From: an uncultured Steroidobacter sp.
GTDB taxonomy: Bacteria > Pseudomonadota > Gammaproteobacteria > Steroidobacterales > Steroidobacteraceae
Reading direction: 5' to 3'
DNA length: 28,414 nt
Assembly: GCA_946478975.1 (NCBI GenBank)
Contig: CAMLEO010000056.1
Location: 1 to 28,414, forward strand
Numbering within the stretch: the first letter of the stretch is position 1; every line of letters starts with the position of its first letter. The translations under genes and the position numbers were made by a program. The notes under the pieces were generated by a model. It worked only from the letters and a program-made list of their open reading frames with translations, was not told where the DNA came from and did not search any database. Below are positions 8,419 through 13,914 of the stretch, one piece after another.

Positions 8419-8818
8419 AATTAAAACCGACGGCAAAGGTGTACTTGCTTGCGGCCTCGCACACCGCTTGCGGCGGAAATCCACCGGAGAGACGATGCAC
8501 CACACCCTTCCTCCAGATGTATACGGCCGATGAATACACGAACACGCGGGCCTCGGACCGGAAGTACTTTGAGGTGCCCGGCCACAGCGGCATGCGGTCA
8601 AAAGCTTCCGCAACTGAAAGCGTCGCACTGCTGATCCAGTCCCGATCCGCGCTGACTAGCATCCAAGGTCGCAGCCTTGCTTCGACGCAAATGCATTTTG
8701 CGCCCAACGCCATTGCATCCTGGGCCAGCGACGCCCCGAGTATCGTGGGCAGGTCCATCCCTTCCGCCAGCAGTCGCGCTCTTTCGTCCCTCAGTTCTGA
8801 CAGAAGTTGGTTATCCAT
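8411..8818 (-). CDS. Protein of unknown function, first of two tandem paralogs
   Basis: A 135-residue, probably cytoplasmic protein with no signal peptide or membrane helix. It begins with a charged helix (MDNQLLSELRDERARLLAEG). It is similar in order and spacing of motifs to the following 149-residue gene, which points to a tandem duplication that has since diverged strongly. No good Shine-Dalgarno sequence precedes the ATG. Small paralogous pairs in accessory regions are often immunity proteins or phage-derived regulators, but nothing in the sequence proves either. It faces a decayed fragment downstream and a divergently transcribed SUKH-like gene upstream. Confidence 0.7.
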   Translation of the reverse strand: MDNQLLSELRDERARLLAEGMDLPTILGASLAQDAMALGAKCICVEARLRPWMLVSADRDWISSATLSVAEAFDRMPLWPGTSKYFRSEARVFVYSSAVYIWRKGVVHRLSGGFPPQAVCEAASKYTFAVGFNCE

Positions 8819-8980
8819 GAGGATGGTTCAATAGCGAAACACGGACACCTTCAGCGCCAAGGCCCAAGAAAGGCATGCCGATAGATGAACATTACGGGCG
8901 GATTTCGAGCCGTACACTTATCATTCGCAGGAGCGGGTGCGGCAAGCACAGAATGCGTGCCATTGAATGCTCCGCTACAT

Positions 8981-9016
8981 CAATAGCAGCAATAGCAGCA
9001 ATAGCAGCAATAGCAG
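8981..9016. repeat. Four perfect copies of a 9-bp tandem repeat, CAATAGCAG
   Basis: The unit CAATAGCAG occurs four times without a mismatch, ending 27 bases before the ATG of the gene at 9044 and 17 bases before its GGAG. The unit length is a multiple of three but the repeat lies outside the coding region, so copy-number change would alter promoter or leader spacing and not the reading frame. No second array or spacers are present, which rules out a CRISPR. Confidence 0.95.
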
Positions 9017-9043
9017 AAGGATCTCACATATGCGGAGTCCGGC

Positions 9044-9655
9044 ATGATTGATCTGACCCCCCGCGACCGACAAGTACTGGGGAGTTCCAGTGATGCCATC
9101 GAGTGGGTGACCGAGTCGCCCTTGGTCGGCCAGGAAAAAGAGCACTTTCTTGCATTCATCAGGAAATTCCCTGGTCTCACGTTCGTGAAGGACCAGGAAG
9201 GATTTCTTGAATATTTCGAGCGGAAGGATCGCCTCCAGCTTCCTGCCTGGCTCCATAGAACTCGGCGCATCCTGCGGTTCGTGGAGCCGCTGATGCAAGT
9301 TCGTTTTGACGACTTCGACCATTACACTCCGAGGGCCGACTATCTGGACGAGATCTGGTACACGCTGGACCTAGGTTATATGAGCGAGGGGCAGCGCTCC
9401 CTGTTCGTGGACAAAGCTCATGCCTACCCGATCGGGGAGTGGGAGGACACGGACCGATCATACCTCGCCGTCGATGTCGCAGACGTCAACGACAAGAGGA
9501 TTCTGGAATTCTCCAGTCCTGACCTCATGGACAACATCGCCGAGGGCAAGGCCGCAGACGTGTCCGTCCGCCCCGCTTTCGATTCGTACGCCTCGATGCT
9601 TTCCCATGTGGTGGCGGGCAGACTCTCCGACGGCACCGTCATCGAAGCCCGCTAA
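9044..9655 (+). CDS. Protein of unknown function, possibly a SUKH (SMI1/KNR4)-like immunity protein
   Basis: A 203-residue acidic, probably cytoplasmic protein with no signal peptide. GGAG lies 6 bases before the ATG. Features loosely in line with the SUKH fold are an N-terminal helical part with LPAWL, a central YPIGEWEDTDRSYLAVDV strand-turn-strand segment, a following acidic strand (VNDKRILEFSSPD), and a C-terminal helix with the SYASMLSHVVAGRL pattern typical of the end of such domains. SUKH proteins commonly neutralise polymorphic toxins. No toxin gene is visible nearby, so this would be an orphan immunity gene. The family call is tentative. A 9-bp tandem repeat sits just upstream. Confidence 0.6.
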   Translation: MIDLTPRDRQVLGSSSDAIEWVTESPLVGQEKEHFLAFIRKFPGLTFVKDQEGFLEYFERKDRLQLPAWLHRTRRILRFVEPLMQVRFDDFDHYTPRADYLDEIWYTLDLGYMSEGQRSLFVDKAHAYPIGEWEDTDRSYLAVDVADVNDKRILEFSSPDLMDNIAEGKAADVSVRPAFDSYASMLSHVVAGRLSDGTVIEAR

Positions 9656-10203
9656 TTATGGATCGCCAACCTATCCGCCCGCTGGCCGGGTCGAATGTTC
9701 CGTCCAAAGCTGGATTGTGTCGCGCCGGCGTTACGGCTTGCGCCTGGCCCCGGCCCTCGGCGCGCGACTGGAGCCAGACTGTCGTCGGAGCTGAGTAGCG
9801 ACGCACGCGCATCGCATACTCACGAGGGCGACAGGTGAATTAGCAAACATCGCGCGAACTTTTTGCGATCGCCGATGCTGTCAATCGATGAGCCGAGCGC
9901 CCATTCTGCCCACTCATCGGTCTTCGCCCGTTCACGCTTTGTTCCACCCAAGGCCGCAGCACTCCGCCGTGCCTGCTGTTGTTTCTATTCCCAGCTCATA
10001 GGGATTTAAAAACTCCTGACGTGAGCTTGCCGTTCAAGGTCTTGGAGGACTAACCGGGTAGGCGTTCACGACGCGCCAAATGGGCAGCTTCGATTTCAAA
10101 TGCTCCGCGGCAGAATGACTGCTGATGAGGCCAAGAAAATTCTGAACAATCTGAATGTCGCGCAGCAGAAGTTCCTCAAGCCGTAGAATTTTAGAGGATG
10201 CGT
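9656..10203. other. Mostly non-coding stretch with a possible gene remnant
   Basis: No intact gene is apparent. A 46-codon frame from the ATG at 9658 to 9798 has no ribosome binding site and an unconvincing sequence. A frame from 10025 ends at TAG 10184-10186 with the natural-looking tail MTADEAKKILNNLNVAQQKF followed by LKP. That looks like the C-terminus of a lost gene, but the sequence before it is not coding-like. No RNA gene or terminator was identified. Confidence 0.4.
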
Positions 10204-10638
10204 ATGTGGCCCTCAGTGAAATATCGCTGCACGTTGGCCGTTCTGGTTCTTCTGTCCGGATGCGCTCACGCTCCGCGCTCGGAAGGTGTTCAGACGGTAG
10301 ACGGCGTCGTGGCGGCCGAGCAGTCGTTGCTGAACAAGCCGGTTACGGTGCGCGGATATCTGCGGTTCGGCGATGACAGTAGAAATCTCTGGAGCACACG
10401 CGGCGCATATTCCACCGTCGTCAAGGATCTGAGTCGGGGCGGTCTTCCCGCCGATGATCCGAAGTGGCAGCGCTGTGTCACTCTCTACGAGATTCGGCAA
10501 TGGCGAGAGTTCTTACTGTCACATACAGACAAGTATGTCACCGTGACGGGAGTGTTGCGGCGATCCCCAGCGCAACCGGGTGAGATTTCAATGGGAGCGT
10601 GCAGTGATCTGGGCATCGAGATCACGTCTGTCCGCTGA
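10204..10638 (+). CDS. Small lipoprotein of unknown function
   Basis: About 144 residues with a type II signal peptide: a basic start (VKYR), a hydrophobic core and the lipobox LLSG-C, so the mature protein would be lipid-anchored through that Cys. The remainder contains two beta-rich segments, NKPVTVRGYLRFG and KYVTVTGVLRRSP, each of the V-x-V-x-G-x-(L/Y) form seen in OB-fold or NirD-like modules, with two further Cys (QRCVTLYE, MGACSD) that could form a disulfide. I prefer the ATG at 10204 because AGAGG is 6 bases away; the ATG at 10198 is adjacent to it. The function is not recognised. It stands alone in an accessory region. Confidence 0.75.
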   Translation: MWPSVKYRCTLAVLVLLSGCAHAPRSEGVQTVDGVVAAEQSLLNKPVTVRGYLRFGDDSRNLWSTRGAYSTVVKDLSRGGLPADDPKWQRCVTLYEIRQWREFLLSHTDKYVTVTGVLRRSPAQPGEISMGACSDLGIEITSVR

Positions 10639-10944
10639 ATTCGGCACCGAGCTCCGGGGCTGCGTTCCTTGCAAGCAGATGGTTTGGCAAGTGAGCTATC
10701 CGCCTCACTTCTTGATGAGCTCGCGCGGGTCTTCGCGCGCGCGGTGCTCGAACGGTTCCTGCAAGACTCAGCGGCGCGCGGGCCGCGCCAAACCCAACAG
10801 TGATCGAACCTCAAGAAGGCGGCTGACTTTCCTCCAATCAAGGAACGCCATGACAATTCAATCAGTTGAGTAGCAAGATTGCCACCAAATGCCTCCATTG
10901 ATTAAGGTGCCATCAATGATTTATGGAGGTCGCTTACGGCAAGC
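10639..10944. other. Non-coding stretch with a possible short coding remnant
   Basis: In the same frame as the preceding lipoprotein, after its stop, an open run to TGA 10801-10803 reads DGLASELSASLLDELARVFA and then RAVLERFLQD, an amphipathic helical text that looks like protein rather than noise. It lacks a start codon and ribosome binding site. It may be the tail of a lost gene. The remaining 140 bases hold the inverted repeat upstream of the antitoxin and nothing else I can support. Confidence 0.4.
10892..10929. promoter_or_regulatory. Inverted repeat upstream of the antitoxin gene (candidate operator)
   Basis: Outer arms CCTCCAT (10892-10898) and ATGGAGG (10923-10929) pair perfectly. 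Inner arms TTGAT (10898-10902) and ATCAA (10912-10916) also pair. The element ends 15 bases before the antitoxin ATG. Ribbon-helix-helix antitoxins usually repress their own operon by binding such repeats, so an operator is a fair inference. The right arm also contains a GGAGG that could be a distant ribosome binding site. Confidence 0.45.
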
Positions 10945-11181
10945 ATGACCATTCGAGACATCGACGAGAAATTGAAAGCCAAGTTACGCATCCAGGCAGC
11001 CCGGCATGGCCGCTCGATGGAGGATGAAGCGCGCGACATTCTGCGTACTGCGTTGTCCGTCGAGCCGTCCCGTACAAAAGGACTGGTAGAAGCCATTCGC
11101 GCTCGCATCGAACCCTTCGGCGGCGTGGAACTCGAAATTGCGCGTGAGCCGATGCGCGAGCCCATCGACTTCAACAAATGA
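10945..11181 (+). CDS. FitA-like ribbon-helix-helix antitoxin
   Basis: A 78-residue antitoxin of a VapBC/FitAB-type module. The N-terminus MTIRDIDEKLKAKLRIQAAR followed by HGRSMEDEARDILR is the classic FitA/StbC-like ribbon-helix-helix: one beta strand (TIRDID) then two helices with the conserved H-G-R-S-M-E-x-E-A-R turn. The C-terminal tail (about 45-78) would bind the toxin's active site. Its stop overlaps the toxin start as ATGA, the usual arrangement. The antitoxin is intact while the toxin frame is broken. An inverted repeat upstream is a candidate autoregulatory operator. Confidence 0.9.
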   Translation: MTIRDIDEKLKAKLRIQAARHGRSMEDEARDILRTALSVEPSRTKGLVEAIRARIEPFGGVELEIAREPMREPIDFNK

Positions 11182-11598
11182 TCGTATCTCGATACCAACG
11201 TCTTATCGGAGATATTGCGCCCCGTTCCGGAGCTTTCGCGTTGTGGAATGGTTGAGCGAACAACCGCGCGCATTGGTGTTCACGACAACAATCACACGAG
11301 GCGAAATTCTCTACGGCATCCAAGTGCTGCCGGCGGGAAAGCGACGCAATGGACTCTGGAACGCCGCGATGCAAATTTCGATGTCGATCTCGACGGCCAG
11401 GTTCTTGGCTTCGATAGCGCGGCAGCCGATGACTATGCTCAGATAAGTGCCGCAAGGCGTGCTGCCGGACGACCTATCGCACAGTTCGATGCGCAGATTG
11501 TTGGCATCACGCTATCGCGTGGAGTGCAACTCGCCACACGCAAGGTCAGAGACTTTGACGCCTGCTGGTTCGAAGTCATCAATCCCTGGCAGAAATAG
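11178..11598 (+). pseudogene. VapC/FitB-type PIN-domain toxin, multiply frameshifted
   Basis: The ancestral product would be a PIN-domain RNase of about 139 residues. All parts are recognisable but lie in different frames. After ATG ATC GTA there is one extra base (near 11187) before LDTNVLSEILRPVPELS. A second shift near 11233-11241 gives RVVEWLSEQPRALVF and TITRGEILYGIQVLPAGKRR. A third near 11365-11375 returns to NFDVDLDGQVLGFDSAAADD, then GRPIAQFDAQIVGI, LATRKVRDF and the family ending INPW. The acidic catalytic positions (D in LDTN, E in RGEI, D in DAQI, D in VRDF) survive in the text, but no continuous reading frame exists. The start still overlaps the antitoxin stop. Confidence 0.88.
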
Positions 11599-11700
11599 AG
11601 GAACGTTTTTAGTTCGGCGCCGGAGCCGTTGGTTCGGGCCGCGTATCGGGTATGCCGGCTCACTGCGTTATCATCTCCGCACGTCCGAAGGAGATGAGAC

Positions 11701-12342
11701 ATGCACAAGCTGCGTTTGCGAATTTCCCTATCGCTCGATGGCTTCGTCGCCGGGCCCAGTCAAAGCGTCGACAATCCACTCGGTGTGGGCGGCGAACGGC
11801 TGCATGAGTGGGTCTTGCCCCTGGCGGTCTGGCGCAATGCTCACGGCATGGAGGGCGGGGAGGTCAATGAAAGCTCATCGGTCGTTGAGGAAGAGGTTCG
11901 AAACATCGGTGCGACGATCATGGGGCGCAACATGTTCGGCGGGCATCCCGGCCCATGGGATGCGAAAAATCCCTGGAACGGTTGGTGGGGCGAGGATCCA
12001 CCTTTTCATCATCCGGTGTTTGTTCTCACCCATCACCCCCGCGAGCCCCTCGAATGCAAAGGCGGGACGCGATTCATCTTTATCACGAATGGCATCGAGG
12101 CAGCGCTGGAGGCGGCGCGACGCGCGGCCGGAGATAAGGACGTGGCACTGTCGGGCGGCGCACGCGCGGCTCAACAGTATGTGGCTGCAGGGTTGGTGGA
12201 TGAGATGGACCTGCACGTGGTGCCGATTCTCCTGGGCGCGGGCGAGCGCTTGTTCGATCGCATCGGGGATGACCTGCATGGACTCAAGCTCGTGCGGACG
12301 ATCGGCACGCCCAACGTCGTGCACTTGAAGTTCGCACGCTAG
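11701..12342 (+). CDS. Dihydrofolate reductase family protein (RibD C-terminal-like fold)
   Basis: A 213-residue cytoplasmic protein of the DHFR/RibD-C superfamily, which binds NADPH. Visible signatures are the opening strand LRLRISLSLDGFVAGP, the cofactor helix start GATIMGRNMFGG, the central VFVLTHHPREPL, and the glycine turn VALSGGARAAQQYVAAGLVD leading to EMDLHVVPILLGAGERLFD, which is highly characteristic. The end LKLVRTIGTPNVVHLKF fits the last strands. AAGGAG lies 6 bases before the ATG. These stand-alone proteins are widespread and are usually not true folate enzymes; the substrate is unknown. It is intact although it sits between two decayed loci. Confidence 0.9.
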   Translation: MHKLRLRISLSLDGFVAGPSQSVDNPLGVGGERLHEWVLPLAVWRNAHGMEGGEVNESSSVVEEEVRNIGATIMGRNMFGGHPGPWDAKNPWNGWWGEDPPFHHPVFVLTHHPREPLECKGGTRFIFITNGIEAALEAARRAAGDKDVALSGGARAAQQYVAAGLVDEMDLHVVPILLGAGERLFDRIGDDLHGLKLVRTIGTPNVVHLKFAR

Positions 12343-12404
12343 TTCTGGCCCAGGGGCCGGCCGCTCCCCGGAACGGGCCCGCAACTCGCGCGACATCCAA
12401 TGAC

Positions 12405-12814
12405 ATGCCGGACCGCAACGCGTGGCCCGGCGTCGCAATGGCGCACCAATTTGTCGGGAGATTTGTGATGAAAACGTCCGTCGCCGGATTCGGGGTGAAT
12501 CAGGCTGCGACGGACCTGGTGACCAAGCTCAATGTAAAGCCGCGGCCAGGCCCCGCGAGCGACAGCCTGAAGAAGGGTGGCGATGAGAACCGTGGAGGGT
12601 TACAGAAGCTCAGCGGCACTTCATTCGACCGGGCGTATGTCGACCACGAGGTGACCATCATCAAGCCGAACTCGACGCCGTGGACAACACGCTCATTCCG
12701 AGTGCGCGCAATGCAGAGCTGAAGGCGCTACTGGTGAAGGTGCGCCCGGCATTCGTCGCTCATCTGGAGCATGCGAAACAACTGCAGTCCTCGTCGAGGC
12801 AGGGCGGTGAGTAA
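12405..12814 (+). pseudogene. DUF4142 protein, N-terminally truncated and frameshifted
   Basis: The frame from 12405 reads VNQAATDLVTKLNVKPRPGP, then LQKLSGTSFDRAYVDHEVT, a typical DUF4142 domain core. At 12651-12653 one base (probably T) is missing: the sequence continues correctly in another frame as YHQAELDAVDNTLIPSARNA and LLVKVRPAFVAHLEHAKQLQ, ending at TAA 12812-12814. The signal peptide and first half of the domain, normally including an FGQRMV-like helix, are not recognisable. DUF4142 proteins are periplasmic, ferritin-like helical proteins of unknown role. The 3' end overlaps the next gene as GTGAGTAA. Confidence 0.82.
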
Positions 12815-13029
12815 GTCAGCCGTGCTGCTGACGGCGCTGCTGGCGCTCAGCGGCGCCGATGCCTCGGAGACTCGCACGGCCAGGATTGTCTCCATGCAGT
12901 TGGATCGAGAGCAGGCCGATCTCGTGAGGCGCTTTGTGGAGCGGATGCGCCCCCGAGACCGAGCGGGAGTTGATGGGAAGGCAGATAGTCCAACGGGTTC
13001 GTCAACGTACGTCGGAGCCGGCCGGCTGA
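12807..13029 (+). pseudogene. Small exported protein, frameshifted in a C-run
   Basis: It starts at GTG (VSKSAVLLTALLALSG) with GAGG 7 bases upstream and a Sec signal peptide ending ADA-SE. The frame reads IVSMQLDREQADLVRRFVER and M-R-P up to the CCCCC at 12950-12954. There the current frame turns into non-natural sequence ending at TGA 13071-13073. Removing one C gives ETERELMGRQIVQRVRQRTS then EPAG and a stop at 13027-13029, a continuous helical protein of about 73 residues. I therefore read it as a one-base insertion. If the frame is taken as is, the product would be 88 residues. The function is unknown; it was coupled to the DUF4142 gene. Confidence 0.6.
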
Positions 13030-13097
13030 TGCTGCCTGCGGAGCCTTGGTTTGTTCAATTCGCCTGGGTTTGACTCCCATAAGTAGTCGGGGCGCGT

Positions 13098-13103
13098 TAC
13101 AAT
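13098..13103 (+). promoter_or_regulatory. Candidate -10 box for tRNA-Arg
   Basis: TACAAT lies 9 bases before the first base of the tRNA. No good -35 box is found at 16-18 bases; a TTGACT at 13070 is 22 bases away, which is too far for a standard promoter. Confidence 0.4.
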
Positions 13104-13112
13104 CTCCATTCC

Positions 13113-13189
13113 GCGCCCGTAGCTCAGTTGGATAGAGTACTGCGCTTCGAACGCAGTGGTCGGGAGTTCGAATCTCTCCGGGCGCGCCA
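13113..13189 (+). tRNA. tRNA-Arg (anticodon UCG)
   Basis: A complete cloverleaf of 77 bases. The acceptor arms GCGCCCG and CGGGCGC pair perfectly. The D-arm contains AGCTCAGTTGGATAGAGT. The anticodon stem CTGCG/CGCAG encloses the loop CTTCGAA, with anticodon TCG at positions 34-36. The T-arm has GGGAG-TTCGAAT-CTCTC with one G-U pair. The discriminator is G and CCA is encoded. It reads CGA (and possibly other CGN) arginine codons. Confidence 0.97.
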
Positions 13190-13224
13190 CTTCAAAAAAC
13201 TGGTTCCACGAATACAGCGCCGCA

Positions 13225-13246
13225 GGCTCTCACCTTTCGAAGAGCC
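13225..13246. terminator. Weak hairpin between convergent tRNA-Arg and the exported-protein gene
   Basis: GGCTCT and AGAGCC pair around a 10-base loop. No U-tract follows directly on either strand. The position between converging genes suits a terminator, but the structure is weak. Confidence 0.3.
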
Positions 13247-13275
13247 GGCTTGCCCCCTTTGCTGGAGCACGGGGT

Positions 13276-13812
13276 TCATTCCTTGAGATGGCTGCGAGCC
13301 GTGTAGCTCAGGCTCACGCGCCAGCCGCGATCTTTGGAGGGGGCGGCGACGGAGGCGTGGGCTTCGGATTTCCCGGCGTTCCAGAAGGCGACCATCATAT
13401 CGACGCGCGACAGCGTCGCGCCCACATCGCTCATTTTCTTGCGATGTTCCTTGGACGCGAAGTCATATGTCGGGGCGCCGAACTCGCGAGTGAGGCGCTT
13501 CTTGAGGGCGGCGTAAATCGCGGCTGCGTCGGCTTCGTCCTTGGCGTCGAAGATGTAACCGCCGCGATAGAACGTGCCGTGGTCGCAGGCATAAACAACC
13601 AGGGCGTCGCGATCCATTTCCCGGGTGCGAAACGCGAACTGATATCCCGACGGCAGCTTGCCGTCGAAATGGGTCGAGCCGCGCGCCAGTTCGAGATTCT
13701 CGACCTGATCGCAGGGCGCATCGAAGTCGAGGACGCGAAAGTCGGCGGCGAGCGCCGGGCCACACAGGAACAGGGCGGTCAGCGCCGCCACGCAGGAGGA
13801 GTGCTTGAGCAT
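13276..13812 (-). CDS. Exported protein of unknown function
   Basis: A 178-residue protein with a clear Sec signal peptide (hydrophobic AALTALFLCGPALA, cleavage before ADFRV). The mature part has two Cys (APCDQVE, VYACDHG) likely to form a disulfide and a mixed alpha/beta pattern: FRVLDFDAPC, YQFAFRTREM, DRDALVVYACDHGTFYRGGY, an Ala-rich helix, FGAPTYDF and a final strand WRVSLSYTARS. I do not recognise the family. It is convergent with tRNA-Arg and divergent from the kinase gene. No Shine-Dalgarno sequence precedes its ATG. A GTGACG-17-CACAAT pair ends 6 bases upstream (13847-13819), so a leaderless transcript is possible. Confidence 0.8.
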   Translation of the reverse strand: MLKHSSCVAALTALFLCGPALAADFRVLDFDAPCDQVENLELARGSTHFDGKLPSGYQFAFRTREMDRDALVVYACDHGTFYRGGYIFDAKDEADAAAIYAALKKRLTREFGAPTYDFASKEHRKKMSDVGATLSRVDMMVAFWNAGKSEAHASVAAPSKDRGWRVSLSYTARSHLKE

Positions 13813-13900
13813 GGGCGGATTGTGCGGGGAAATGTGCTCCCCGTCACTCTTGAACCCTCCCTAAAGGTCGTGTTTGGGCACGAATCGCGCTGCCCGGGCA

Positions 13901-13906
13901 TACAAT
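13901..13906 (+). promoter_or_regulatory. Candidate -10 box of the kinase gene; possible leaderless transcript
   Basis: TACAAT ends 8 bases before the kinase ATG at 13915, so transcription would start at or next to the initiation codon. No ribosome binding site is present in that interval. The best -35-like hexamer (TTGGGC at 13874) is 21 bases away, which weakens the call. Confidence 0.35.
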
Positions 13907-13914
13907 CCGGCCCC

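Noticed and set aside
8981..9016. CRISPR array
   Set aside because: The repeats are 9 bp and directly adjacent with no spacers, and no cas gene is present.
13070..13103. Standard -35/-10 promoter for tRNA-Arg using TTGACT and TACAAT
   Set aside because: The spacing is 22 bases, too long for a normal sigma-70 promoter; only the -10 is kept as a candidate.
7589..13189. Genomic island integrated at tRNA-Arg
   Set aside because: No integrase, no transposase and no direct repeat of the tRNA 3' end were found, and the accessory genes lie on the 5' side of the tRNA.
13156..13914. In-frame N-terminal extension of the kinase to an 858-residue protein
   Set aside because: It would begin inside tRNA-Arg and run antisense through the exported-protein gene, whose minus-strand product has a clear signal peptide; the extension has a shadow-like composition.
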